Positions 24,522 through 31,380 of a DNA stretch of 53,103 nt are shown here, one piece after another (the stretch's first letter is position 1; every line of letters starts with the position of its first letter). Below the pieces are notes generated by a model, which was not told where the DNA came from, did no database searches, and was given only the letters and a program-made list of their open reading frames with translations. The DNA is from RDXT01 sp033765305 (GTDB lineage: Bacteria > Bacteroidota > Bacteroidia > J057). The DNA lies in contig JANRID010000053.1 of NCBI GenBank assembly GCA_033765305.1, positions 1-53,103 of the forward strand, written 5' to 3'. A program made the position numbers and the translations under genes.

Positions 24522-25277
24522 ATGAATCTCCCCATGCTGCCCGAACCGCTGAGCACCGCTCAGCTCGCGGCCCTGGCCCTCTCCGGCCTGCTGATCGGCA
24601 TGTCCAAAACCGGGCTTTCGGGCCTGTTCAACTGCATGATCCCCGTGCTGGCCTGGGCCTTCGGCGGCAAGCTGTCCAGCGGGCTGGTGCTGCCCATGCT
24701 CATCCTGGCCGATGTCTTCGGCGTGGGCTACTACCACCGCGGCGCCGACTGGAAGGCCCTGCGGCAGCTGATGCCCGGCGCGCTGCTGGGCATTGCGCTG
24801 GGCGCCTGGATCGGCTGGGTGGTGTCGGAGAGCGCTTTCAAGCTGCTGATGGCAGGGCTCATCCTCCTGGGGCTGGCGGTGATGTTCTGGACCGAGCGGC
24901 AGGGCATGGAGCGCATGCCCTCCCACCCCGCATTTGCCGCAGTCACTGGCCTGCTGGGCGGCATCGCCACGATGATCGGCAATGCGGCAGGGCCCATCAT
25001 GTCGGTCTATCTGCTGGCGATGCGCCTGCCCAAGCAGGCCTTCATCGGCACCGGCGCCTGGTTTTTCATGATGGTCAATGTGTCCAAGGTCCCGTTTCAC
25101 ATCTGGCAGTGGCACACCATTACCCTGAACAGCGTCCTGCTCAACCTCGCCGCGCTGCCGCTCATCGCCGCAGGCGCCTGGGCAGGCATCCGCATCACGC
25201 GCCGCATCCCCGAACAGCCCTACCGGCGCTTTGTGCAGGCGACGACCTTCATCTCGGTGGGCCTGCTGCTGCTGTAA
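24522..25277 (+). CDS. TauE/SafE family sulfite exporter-like permease
   Basis: 251 residues, 7-8 hydrophobic segments. TauE/SafE features: LSGLLIGMSKTGLSGLFNCMIPVLAWAFGGK at the N-terminus, PMLILADVFGVGYYHR near 65, LPGALLGIALGAWIG-like segment near 85, and a second half repeat GLLGGIATMIGNAAGPIMSVYLLAMRLPKQAFIGTGAWFFM near 145-185. The family exports sulfite, sulfoacetate or other organosulfur anions. A -7-like element TACCTTGC (24511-24518) lies so close that, if used, transcription would begin beyond ATG 24522 and the in-frame ATG 24534 would be the start. It heads a run of sulfur/redox genes up to 27523. Confidence 0.9.
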   Translation: MNLPMLPEPLSTAQLAALALSGLLIGMSKTGLSGLFNCMIPVLAWAFGGKLSSGLVLPMLILADVFGVGYYHRGADWKALRQLMPGALLGIALGAWIGWVVSESAFKLLMAGLILLGLAVMFWTERQGMERMPSHPAFAAVTGLLGGIATMIGNAAGPIMSVYLLAMRLPKQAFIGTGAWFFMMVNVSKVPFHIWQWHTITLNSVLLNLAALPLIAAGAWAGIRITRRIPEQPYRRFVQATTFISVGLLLL

Positions 25278-25338
25278 TGCAGCCGGAAGTGTGTTTTGTC
25301 ACTGGATGCGAGGCCGCAGCCCTGCATGTTTGCAGCGC

Positions 25339-25369
25339 TTTGATGTGCAGCGCCGGCGGCGTATCTTCC
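25339..25369 (+). promoter_or_regulatory. Promoter of the peroxiredoxin gene
   Basis: TTTG (25339-25342), 19 bp, TATCTTCC (25362-25369): exact -33 box and spacing with a -7 box that keeps TAnnTT. It lies 32 bp before ATG 25402. Confidence 0.6.
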
Positions 25370-25401
25370 GGCATGCATGTTTCACCCTGAATCCTTACAC
25401 A

Positions 25402-26043
25402 ATGGAAGCAGCCTATTCAATGCCCCGCATCGGCGACAAAGCGCCGGACTTCGAAGCCCTCACCACGACGGGCCGCATCAAGTTTTCGGACTACAACAAA
25501 GGCAGCTGGGTGCTGCTCTTCTCCCACCCCGCCGATTTCACCCCGGTCTGCACGACGGAAATGTCGGCCTTCGCGATGGAGGAAGGCAAGTTCAATGCCC
25601 TGAATACCAAGCTCATGGGCCTGAGCATCGACAGCATCCACTCGCACATCGCCTGGGTGGAGAATGTGCGCCGCAACCTCGGCGTGACGATGAAATTCCC
25701 CATCATCGCCGATATCGACATGAAGGTAGCCAAGCTTTACGGCATGCTGCAGCCCGGCGAAAGCGAGACGGCTGCCGTGCGGGCGGTGTTTTTCATCGAT
25801 CCCGAAGGCACGATCCGCCTGATCATGTACTACCCGCTGAACATCGGCCGCAACATGGACGAAATTCAGCGGGCCCTGCAGGCGCTGCAGACGGCCTCCA
25901 CACACTCCGTTTCCTGCCCGCTCAACTGGCGGCCCGGCGACAAGGTGATCGTTCCGCCCCCGAAATCGGTGGAAGCCCTCGAAGAGCGCATCGCCAGCAG
26001 CCTGGAGATGGTGGACTTTTATCTGGCGAAAAAGCCGCTTTGA
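25402..26043 (+). CDS. Peroxiredoxin, Prx6-like
   Basis: 213 residues from ATG 25402 (an ATG at 25420 is possible). Thioredoxin-fold AhpC/TSA domain with GDKAPDFEAL, FSHPADFTPVCTTEMSAF carrying the peroxidatic Cys (PVCT) near residue 50, and FFIDPEGTIRLIMYYPLNIGRNMDEI. The C-terminal extension with SCPLNWRPGDKVIVPPPKSVEALEERI is typical of the long Prx6/archaeal group. It reduces hydrogen peroxide and alkyl peroxides with thiol donors. A second Cys in the C-terminal arm (near 173) may resolve the sulfenate. It has its own promoter. Confidence 0.92.
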   Translation: MEAAYSMPRIGDKAPDFEALTTTGRIKFSDYNKGSWVLLFSHPADFTPVCTTEMSAFAMEEGKFNALNTKLMGLSIDSIHSHIAWVENVRRNLGVTMKFPIIADIDMKVAKLYGMLQPGESETAAVRAVFFIDPEGTIRLIMYYPLNIGRNMDEIQRALQALQTASTHSVSCPLNWRPGDKVIVPPPKSVEALEERIASSLEMVDFYLAKKPL

Positions 26044-26132
26044 GCGGCTGTGTGACGGCAGTTACGGAAAACGGCCTGCGGCGCGCCCGATCTTTGCTCC
26101 TGTTATCCACACTTCAACTGAATGTTTCACTG

Positions 26133-26447
26133 ATGGGAGCTTATCAAACCCTCTCCGCCCGCGACCTCGACGCGCTGCGTGCCCATACGGCCGGCCTGAC
26201 CCTGATCGATGTGCGCACGCCCGAGGAGACCTGGGAAGGCGTGATCGACGGCGCGCTGCAGATCAATATCTACGACCCCGCCTTCGCCGACCAGATCGAG
26301 AAGCTGGACAAGTCGAAGCCCTATGCGGTGTACTGCCGCAGCGGCAGCCGGAGCGCAGCAGCCTGCGGGCTGATGGCCTCCCGCGGCTTCAAGCAGCTCT
26401 ACAACCTGACGGGCGGCTACATGGGCTGGGCCATGGTGCACCGCTAA
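26133..26447 (+). CDS. Rhodanese-like single-domain sulfurtransferase
   Basis: 104 residues from ATG 26133. Rhodanese fold: LTLIDVRTPEETWEGVIDGALQINI near residue 23-48 and the active loop YAVYCRSGSRSAAACGLM near 66-83, with the persulfide-forming Cys in CRSGSRS. GFKQLYNLTGGYMGWAMV closes the domain. Single-domain rhodaneses move sulfane sulfur from thiosulfate or persulfides to acceptors. It is followed 10 bp later by a YgaP-like membrane protein, so together they recreate the two halves of YgaP (rhodanese plus membrane anchor). Confidence 0.92.
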   Translation: MGAYQTLSARDLDALRAHTAGLTLIDVRTPEETWEGVIDGALQINIYDPAFADQIEKLDKSKPYAVYCRSGSRSAAACGLMASRGFKQLYNLTGGYMGWAMVHR

Positions 26448-26457
26448 GCCATTGCAT

Positions 26458-26700
26458 ATGAACCGATTGATGGAATTGTTCCGCACGTGGCACTGGATGC
26501 GCTGGCTGCGGATGGGCATGGGCAGCATCGGCCTCTGGATGGCGGCGGACGAACAGGCGCCGGTGATCGGGGTGTTCGGCGCGCTGCTGATCGCGCAGGC
26601 GGTGCTCAACCTGGGCTGCGAACGCGGGGCCTGCACGCCGTCGGCGCGGCAGGCGCCTGCCGCCGGTCCCGAGGAGGTGATCTACGAGGAGGTGCGGTGA
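26458..26700 (+). CDS. Small DUF2892/YgaP-like membrane protein
   Basis: 80 residues from ATG 26458. There are two hydrophobic stretches (WLRMGMGSIGLWMAA and PVIGVFGALLIAQAVLNLGC) and a hydrophilic tail ending EEVIYEEVR. The pattern matches the inner-membrane hairpin of YgaP/DUF2892, which usually occurs fused or adjacent to a rhodanese, as here. Likely role: membrane anchoring or sulfur-compound transport with the 26133 protein. Cys residues at the end of helix 2 (GCERGAC) could carry persulfide. Confidence 0.8.
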   Translation: MNRLMELFRTWHWMRWLRMGMGSIGLWMAADEQAPVIGVFGALLIAQAVLNLGCERGACTPSARQAPAAGPEEVIYEEVR

Positions 26701-26833
26701 GGCTGGGCGTTTTGGGTTGGGGGTTGGGGGTTTTGGGTTTTGGCCGCTGAGCGCTTGCGGTGAGCCTGTCGAACTGGAGCCGAAGCAGGTCGCTGAGCGG
26801 AGCCGAAGCGGGTCGCTGAGCGGAGCCGAAGCG
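26701..26833 (+). repeat. Simple G/T tract and dispersed GCTGAGCGGAGCCGAAGC repeat
   Basis: 26701-26748 is G/T simple sequence (TTTTGGGTTGGGGG type). After it come two perfect tandem copies of a 23-bp unit beginning GGTCGCTGAGCGG (26788-26810 and 26811-26833), preceded by a degenerate copy (about 26765-26787). An 18-bp piece of the unit returns at 53016-53033. It is non-coding and sits between the membrane protein and the Crp promoter. Confidence 0.88.
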
Positions 26834-26838
26834 AGGGG

Positions 26839-26868
26839 TTGAATAAACCGGGGGAACTCGTAATTTTG
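26839..26868 (+). promoter_or_regulatory. Promoter of the Crp/Fnr regulator
   Basis: TTG (26839-26841), 19 bp, TAATTTTG (26861-26868): the strongest Bacteroidota promoter match in the window. The predicted start point near 26875 leaves a leader of only ~10 bases before ATG 26885. Confidence 0.75.
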
Positions 26869-26884
26869 GGCAAAATGCCCGGCC

Positions 26885-27523
26885 ATGCAGACCACCACCG
26901 ACCTGATCCGCTCCCATTTCCCGATGCTCCGCGAGCCGGAGCTGATCGCAGCCATCGAGCGGCACAGCACGTATAAATTCGTCCCGGCCGGGGAGCCTAT
27001 CCTCGAGCCGGGATCGTATATTCATGCCATTCCCCTCCTGCTGACGGGCTCGATCAAGGTGCTGCGGGAGGACGACGACGGCAATGAGCTGCTGCTGTAT
27101 TATTTCTATGCGGGCGAGAGCTGCGCGATGTCGCTGACCTGCTGCGTGGGCGAGGAGGTGAGCGCAGTGCGGGCCCTGGCCGAGGACGACTGCGAGCTGC
27201 TGATGATTCCGGCGCAGTATGTGGACAGCTGGATGACGCAGTACCGGAGCTGGAAGAGCTTCGTGATGCAGACGTACCGGCGGCGGCTGGAACAGATGCT
27301 CGAAACGCTGGACAGCATTGCCTTCCAGAAGCTGGACGAGCGGCTCTGGAAGTACCTCCGCGACCGCACAGGGGTGGCGGGCAATCCGGTGCTGCAGGCC
27401 ACGCACCAGCAGATCGCCGACGACCTGCACACCTCGCGCGAGGTGGTATCGCGGCTGCTCAAGCAGCTGGAGCGCCGCAAGCAGGTGCGCCTGGGCCGGA
27501 ACCGGGTGGAGGTGGTGGGGTGA
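26885..27523 (+). CDS. Crp/Fnr family transcription regulator
   Basis: 212 residues. An N-terminal cNMP-binding fold (FVPAGEPILEPGSYIHAIPLLLTGSIKVLRED near 32-64, GESCAMSLTCCVGEEVSAVRALAEDD near 78-103) is joined by a long helix (RRRLEQMLETLDSIAFQKLDERLWKYL) to a winged helix-turn-helix: ATHQQIADDLHTSREVVSRLLKQLERRKQVRLGRNRVEVV near 178-212. The Fnr 4-Cys iron-sulfur set is absent, but a Cys-Cys pair (TCC) lies in the sensor domain. It may control the neighbouring rhodanese/peroxiredoxin/TauE genes in response to sulfur or redox state; that link is by position only. Confidence 0.92.
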   Translation: MQTTTDLIRSHFPMLREPELIAAIERHSTYKFVPAGEPILEPGSYIHAIPLLLTGSIKVLREDDDGNELLLYYFYAGESCAMSLTCCVGEEVSAVRALAEDDCELLMIPAQYVDSWMTQYRSWKSFVMQTYRRRLEQMLETLDSIAFQKLDERLWKYLRDRTGVAGNPVLQATHQQIADDLHTSREVVSRLLKQLERRKQVRLGRNRVEVVG

Positions 27524-27701
27524 TCCCGACAGCTTATGCACTCAGGGCGGCCTGCCCCAGCGCGCCCAGGGCTGCAGGGGCTTGCGGATGCTGGGCACGC
27601 CGGGAGGAGGATGCCGGCAGCCTCGTTTCAGGTGTGCTTGCCGCTGGGATAGGCAACGATCACAGGCGATCCATGAATTCGTTGACCATCTGTACATCAG
27701 A

Positions 27702-27721
27702 ATACACGGAAAAAGGTGTAT
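27702..27721. promoter_or_regulatory. Inverted repeat before the DUF433/DUF5615 pair, candidate autoregulatory operator
   Basis: ATACAC-8 bp-GTGTAT with flanking GAAT and ATTC, ending 21 bp before ATG 27743. Antitoxins commonly bind such sites to repress their own operon. Confidence 0.45.
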
Positions 27722-27742
27722 ATTCAAGCCAAAGACACCGCT

Positions 27743-27976
27743 ATGCCTGGCTTGCCCATTACCATAGACCCCGAAATTGTGAGCGGAACGCCCGTTTTCA
27801 CGGGCACACGGGTGCCTGTACGCACCCTGTTCGATTGGCTGGAAACGGAGACGCTGGATGCGTTTTTGGAAAATTTCCCAAGTGTGAGCCGTTCACAGGC
27901 GCTGGAAGTGCTGCAGGCGGCGGCAACTTGGGTGGAACAATTCAAGGCTCCCCGCTATGAAAATGCTGCTGGATGA
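27743..27976 (+). CDS. DUF433 antitoxin-like protein
   Basis: 77 residues from ATG 27743. The DUF433 fold is recognisable: ITIDPEIVSGTPVFTGTRVPVRTLFDWLE at residues 5-33 and FLENFPSVSRSQALEVLQAA at 40-60, a helix-turn-helix-like DNA-binding pattern. DUF433 proteins are paired with DUF5615 PIN-like proteins in putative type II toxin-antitoxin operons, and the next gene overlaps by 20 bp. A-rich, lower-GC codon use compared with the flanks suggests transfer. Confidence 0.88.
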   Translation: MPGLPITIDPEIVSGTPVFTGTRVPVRTLFDWLETETLDAFLENFPSVSRSQALEVLQAAATWVEQFKAPRYENAAG

Positions 27977-28292
27977 GAACCTGCCCAAAAAGCTCAAAGC
28001 AGGGTTTGATGCTGCGCATGACGTATTCACGGTAGCAGACATGGGGTGGCAGGCCAAAAAGAATGGGGAGCTTCTCGGGCTGATGATTATGCATGGGTTT
28101 GAGGCGCTAGTCACCATGGATAAAAATCTGCAGTATCAGCAGAACATTGGAAAATTTCCGATCAAGCTGATTGTACTGGACGCACCCAATAATAAGCTCG
28201 AAACCTTACGCCCTATAATAGTTAAACTTCTGCACATGGTACAGGTCCATACCAGCGATCAGGTGATCGTCGTACAAGCAGATGATGAATAA
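27957..28292 (+). CDS. DUF5615 PIN-like putative toxin
   Basis: 111 residues, overlapping the antitoxin gene by 20 bp. PIN/Mut7-C-like acidic positions are visible: MLLDENLPKKLKAGF (D and E near residues 6-7), VFTVADMGWQAKKNGELLGLMI (D near 29, N-x-E/L helix) and FEALVTMDKNLQYQQNI (D near 73). PIN-domain toxins are Mg-dependent RNases; for DUF5615 proteins activity has rarely been shown. Overlapping order antitoxin-toxin fits type II systems. GC is lower than in the housekeeping genes. Confidence 0.87.
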   Translation: MKMLLDENLPKKLKAGFDAAHDVFTVADMGWQAKKNGELLGLMIMHGFEALVTMDKNLQYQQNIGKFPIKLIVLDAPNNKLETLRPIIVKLLHMVQVHTSDQVIVVQADDE

Positions 28293-28560
28293 AGGTATGC
28301 CAGGGCTTCTCTCTTCGGATCAGGAATACCCTTACCCGTCCTGGCTGATCACCGTCTTATGCGATGAAATCCAGATCGTTTTCAGGATGAATGACCGCAA
28401 AGGAAGCTTCCGGGTAGGCGGCCTGCTCACTTCCGCAGGGCTGTATTCTCCGAATTTAGCTAAATTCGGAGAATACACTCGCCGTATTTGGATTATATCA
28501 GCGGATGGGATGGAGGGGGAAGCTGATGCAGAATCTGGATGCAGGCAGGTGCGGCACTGA
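28282..28560 (+). CDS. Doubtful small ORF spanning the 36-bp palindrome
   Basis: 92 codons starting inside the end of the DUF5615 gene. The first half (PSWLITVLCDEIQIVFRMNDRKGSFRVGG) looks protein-like, but the second half translates the palindrome at 28442-28477 and G-rich sequence. I recognise no family. It may be a remnant of a gene cut by insertion of the palindrome, or non-coding. Confidence 0.2.
   Translation: MMNKGMPGLLSSDQEYPYPSWLITVLCDEIQIVFRMNDRKGSFRVGGLLTSAGLYSPNLAKFGEYTRRIWIISADGMEGEADAESGCRQVRH
28442..28477. repeat. 36-bp perfect palindrome
   Basis: Each 18-base half begins TGTATTCTCCGAATTTAG and the centre is TTTAGCTAAA; the pairing has no mismatch. AT-rich core, GC clamps at CTCCG/CGGAG. 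It lies 112 bp beyond the 3' end of the DUF4143 ATPase gene and has no T-run, so it does not look like an ordinary terminator. Confidence 0.95.
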
Positions 28561-28588
28561 CCGCCGATGCAGGCACATCCCCCAGCCC

Positions 28589-29752
28589 TTACTCGCCCAG
28601 CACAAAAGGCAGCCAGTTCTCCCGGTTGACGGTATGGAAAGCGGCGCCCGGGTACGTCGCCTGCCAGGCCGCCGGCGGACGGGCTTGTTTGGCTGCATAC
28701 TTGAACCCGTAGCCTGTGAGCTGGCCTTCGGCTTCCTCCACATAGTCGATTTCAGCCCCGCTCTGCAGCCGCCAGAAGTACGGCTGAGCACGCTGCTGGC
28801 GGTTGTCGAGGTACTTGCGGCGCTCCACAAACAGAAAATTCTCCCACAGCGCCCCCTGATCCTCCCGCTGTTCCAGCGGCGCAAACCGCCCGATGAGGGC
28901 ATTGCGGATCCCCAGGTCCCAGAAAAATATCTTCTGGCTGCGGGAGATTTCCTTGCGCAGGTTGCGGCTGTAGCCGCCGAGCCGCTGGATGACGAAAGCT
29001 TTTTCCAGCAAGTCCACATACCGCTGGACGGTCATCGTGTCCAGGCCCAGCCGGCGGCCCAGTTCATTGTAGGATACCTCCGACCCGATCTGAAACGCCA
29101 GCAGGCGCAGCAGGTCGCGCAGCTTGTCGCTGTGCCGGATGCCGCTCAGCTCCAGGACGTCTTTATACAGATAGGCTTGGGTGAGCTCCTCCAGAAAGCT
29201 TGCTTTCTGCGCCTGATTTTCCCACTCCAGCACCCCTGGATACATGCCAAACCGCAGCCATTCCTCCAGCCGCCGGCGAAAATCCCAAACGCCGAAGTGC
29301 TGTGCCAGCTCGCCGGCGGAGAACGGATGCATCCGGAAGGTCCGGGTGCGTCCCGTCAGCGGCTCGCGCACCTGATTGGCCAGGTCCAGAGAAGAAGAGC
29401 CCGTGACGAGCAGCCGCAGCGCCGGAAACTGATCGTGCAGGATTTTCAGGTTGATTCCAATATCGGGCACCCGCTGCGCTTCATCGATCAGCACATAGTC
29501 GTATCCGCCAGTCAGCATCCGGAGCTGGGCCAGGTCGCGGGAGGACAGCACGGCGGTATCTGCGCTGAGGTCTGCATTGATCCGCAGCACCCGCTTATCC
29601 GCCAGCTGGTCCAGCACATGCTGGGTCAGGGTCGTTTTGCCTACTTGCCGCGGCCCGTACACCAGAATAATCTTGCGGGGGTCTGCTGTAAGGGCTTGCT
29701 GCAGGGCCTGGGAAATAGACCGGGAAATATAGGCTTGCATACCGGGCATCAT
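28589..29752 (-). CDS. AAA family ATPase with DUF4143 C-terminal domain
   Basis: 387 residues from ATG 29752 (ATGs at 29749 and 29740 are equally possible). AAA_14 core: ILVYGPRQVGKTTLTQHVL (Walker A near residue 35), YDYVLIDEAQRVPDIG (Walker B near 87) and LLVTGSSSLDLA (sensor Ser near 115), then RTRTFRMHPFSAGEL. DUF4143 (~200-387) contains DVLELSGIRHSDKLRDLLRLLAFQIGSEVSYNELGRRLGLD, FFWDLGIRNALIGRF and EIDYVEEAEGQLTGYGFKY, related to a PD-(D/E)XK-like fold. The family is abundant, mobile and of unsolved function. It is flanked by palindromes on both sides, and twin inverted repeats overlap its probable promoter. Confidence 0.92.
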   Translation of the reverse strand: MMPGMQAYISRSISQALQQALTADPRKIILVYGPRQVGKTTLTQHVLDQLADKRVLRINADLSADTAVLSSRDLAQLRMLTGGYDYVLIDEAQRVPDIGINLKILHDQFPALRLLVTGSSSLDLANQVREPLTGRTRTFRMHPFSAGELAQHFGVWDFRRRLEEWLRFGMYPGVLEWENQAQKASFLEELTQAYLYKDVLELSGIRHSDKLRDLLRLLAFQIGSEVSYNELGRRLGLDTMTVQRYVDLLEKAFVIQRLGGYSRNLRKEISRSQKIFFWDLGIRNALIGRFAPLEQREDQGALWENFLFVERRKYLDNRQQRAQPYFWRLQSGAEIDYVEEAEGQLTGYGFKYAAKQARPPAAWQATYPGAAFHTVNRENWLPFVLGE

Positions 29753-29776
29753 CAAGTATGAGCCCAATATACACCT

Positions 29777-29842
29777 CTATTCGATAAAAACGCGCCGATT
29801 CATCGAATACGATCGATAAAAACGCGCTGTTTTATCGAATAC
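29777..29842. repeat. Two tandem inverted-repeat units upstream of the DUF4143 ATPase
   Basis: Unit 1: TATTCGAT (29778-29785) paired with ATCGAATA (29802-29809). Unit 2: TCGATAAAA (29813-29821) paired with TTTTATCGA (29830-29838). The two units also align as direct repeats (TCGATAAAAACGCGC then TCGAATAC). They lie 26-90 bp before the ATPase start codon, in its promoter region. Confidence 0.85.
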
Positions 29843-29847
29843 ACGCA

Positions 29848-29875
29848 GCAGCCCTGCCGAATCCGGCAGGGCTGC
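29848..29875. terminator. Strong hairpin beside the ATPase promoter repeats
   Basis: GCAGCCCTGCCG-AATC-CGGCAGGGCTGC is a perfect 12-bp stem with a 4-base loop. It lies 49 bases after the stop of the gene fragment ending at 29925 (minus strand) and probably terminates that transcript. Confidence 0.65.
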
Positions 29876-29924
29876 GACGGGAGATCCGGATGCAGGCGCT
29901 GCCGCAGGGCCAGCCGGCAGCGGC

Positions 29925-30119
29925 TCAGGGATTCCACTGCACCCCATTGAAGAAGTGCGTTCTGCGCTGGCTGGAGATGGTGATCCGCTGCCGGGATACG
30001 CCGGCCGTGTCCACTTCCAGCAGCCCGGACCACCCCGCAAGCAGCACCCGCGGCTCGCCGCCGGGCGCCCAGGCAGAGGCGAGGAACAACCCTGGACTCT
30101 GCTTTCCGGGACAGCAGCA
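29925..30119 (-). pseudogene. 3' fragment of an unidentified gene
   Basis: The minus-strand frame ending at 29925 gives a credible C-terminus (FLASAWAPGGEPRVLLAGW, then GLLEVDTAGVSRQRITISS and FFNGVQWNP), beta-strand-like, as in the end of a propeller or T9SS-associated protein. Upstream it becomes Cys-rich nonsense (CSLCCCCPG) and meets a repeated block, so the 5' part is missing. A hairpin follows. No family recognised; the upstream boundary is approximate. Confidence 0.35.
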
Positions 30120-30171
30120 GCACAGACTGCAAAACATGTCCGGAGCTATCCGCCGGTTTGGCAAATTATGC

Positions 30172-30215
30172 AGCAGCCCGCCGCTTCCGGAAGGAGCAGG
30201 CGGGCTGGCTGCTGT
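30172..30215. repeat. Copied block X, copy 1
   Basis: The word CCGCTTCCGGAAGGAGCAGG and its extension CGGGCTGGCTGCT (33 bp in all) occur here (from 30181) and again at 30831-30863, at the edge of the small envelope-gene repeats. It marks a recombination junction of the duplicated region. Confidence 0.75.
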
Positions 30216-30242
30216 TTTCAGATATGGACCGCAGTCGCCGCA

Positions 30243-30743
30243 TTATCTGTTTTTCACCGGAAAACTGTATCCAACCCCTACGCCCAGCCCGCCGATAAAG
30301 CCTGCAAAGCCCCGCACAAAAAAGCCGCTGGAAGGGCTCTGGCAGCGGTAGCCTACTTCGGCATAGGGAATAACCGGGTAAATAAATTCGAGAGGCGGAA
30401 TAAAAAATTCCGGCCCCAGCGCAGCTTCGAAGTGGTGATTCTTGCGGCCCGTAAGCACGTAAGCGGCTACCGTACCCGTAAAACTGGGGACCAGCCGTCT
30501 ATCCCCTAACAAGGGGTCTAATGTCCCATGATGCCCTAAGCCCAGCCGGAAACCCATAGAAACGCCTTTTTTAGGCCAATAGACAATCTCTTGCTCATAT
30601 GAAACCCTTGACTGGTTCCAAAAGATTCCGGTTTCTACATTCAAACTCAGCGCTGTCTTGGCGCGAAACAGCTCCTGCGCTTGCACATGGGTGATTTGAA
30701 TCCCCGCAAGCAGGAGGAGGAAAGAAATGAACGTTTTCATCAT
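30243..30743 (-). CDS. Small envelope beta-barrel-like protein, paralogue C of three
   Basis: 166 residues. Signal peptide MMKTFISFLLLLAGIQITHVQAQ. The mature protein alternates polar and hydrophobic residues and is Gly/aromatic-rich, as in small outer-membrane barrels: LFRAKTALSLNVETGIFW, VYWPKKGVSMGFRLGLGHHG, then the block shared by all three copies, TGRKNHHFEAALGPEF, and VIPYAEVGYRCQSPSSGFF. It ends GLGVGVGYSFPVKNR, identical to paralogue A. No family name recognised. The DNA past its stop matches that past paralogue A, showing recent duplication. Confidence 0.78.
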   Translation of the reverse strand: MMKTFISFLLLLAGIQITHVQAQELFRAKTALSLNVETGIFWNQSRVSYEQEIVYWPKKGVSMGFRLGLGHHGTLDPLLGDRRLVPSFTGTVAAYVLTGRKNHHFEAALGPEFFIPPLEFIYPVIPYAEVGYRCQSPSSGFFVRGFAGFIGGLGVGVGYSFPVKNR

Positions 30744-30757
30744 GCGATGGTTTTAGG

Positions 30758-30868
30758 TTACTGAGGCAGTTCGCCATTGGGATCGGAGGCTGCTGTAACG
30801 CTGAGGGTGGTGGTGAACACGCGGCCTGCGCCGCTTCCGGAAGGAGCAGGCGGGCTGGCTGCTTTCAG
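30758..30868 (-). pseudogene. Copied C-terminal gene fragment Y, copy between paralogues B and C
   Basis: Minus-strand frame encodes RVFTTTLSVTAASDPNGELP and a stop, followed 14 bp later by the paralogue C start. Upstream it continues in frame (PLKAASPPAPSGSG) directly from the stop codon of paralogue B, with no start codon of its own. The same 3' end occurs at 31381 and 32063. It appears to be the tail of a secreted protein gene carried along with each duplication. Confidence 0.6.
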
Positions 30869-30880
30869 CGGATGGCCTCC

Positions 30881-31366
30881 TCACTGAAAGGCCAGCCCGA
30901 ACCCCAGGCCCAGCCCGCTGGTGATGCCCGCAAAACTCCGCACAAACAAGACGCCGCCGGGCCGCTGGAAGCGGTAGCCCGCTTCGGCGTACGGCACGAG
31001 CGGAGGGCCGTATTCATTTCCGTCGATCCAGAACTCCGGCCCCAGCGCAGCCTCGAAGTGGTGATTCTTCCGGCCTGTACATACGTAAGCGGCGGCAACG
31101 ACACTGGTGGTTTCAGTTTGGTCCCATGCCCAGCCGAAGTTAGCTGGCAACAAGCGGCCTGCGCCCAGCCGGAACCCCATCGCAACGCCTTTGCTCAGCC
31201 AGTACACCGCTTCCTGCTCGAAGCAAACACGGGGATGGCCCGTGCCATATATATGCACGCCCATGTTGACGGACAGTGCCGGTTTGGTGCGGAAGAAGAG
31301 CTTCTGAGCGCCGGCGGTCTGCACGCATGCAAGCAGGAGGAGGAAGGAAATGAACGTTTTCATCAT
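30881..31366 (-). CDS. Small envelope beta-barrel-like protein, paralogue B of three
   Basis: 161 residues. Signal peptide MMKTFISFLLLLACVQTAGAQ. It shares with A and C the stretch VYWLSKGVAMGFRLGAG, TGRKNHHFEAALGPEFWI and PYAEAGYRFQRPGGVLFVR, but differs in the middle and ends GLGLGFGLAFQ rather than PVKNR. It is the most divergent copy. No enzymatic motif. Likely exported and perhaps in the outer membrane; function unknown. Confidence 0.78.
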   Translation of the reverse strand: MMKTFISFLLLLACVQTAGAQKLFFRTKPALSVNMGVHIYGTGHPRVCFEQEAVYWLSKGVAMGFRLGAGRLLPANFGWAWDQTETTSVVAAAYVCTGRKNHHFEAALGPEFWIDGNEYGPPLVPYAEAGYRFQRPGGVLFVRSFAGITSGLGLGFGLAFQ

Positions 31367-31380
31367 GCGGTAGTTTTAGG

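Noticed and set aside
22668..25115. 815-codon minus-strand ORF
   Set aside because: Antisense to the histidine kinase and TauE genes, whose motifs are complete; composition artefact.
27524..27700. Possible small genes after the Crp/Fnr regulator
   Set aside because: Short frames on both strands lack protein-like composition and starts; nothing supportable was seen in this gap.
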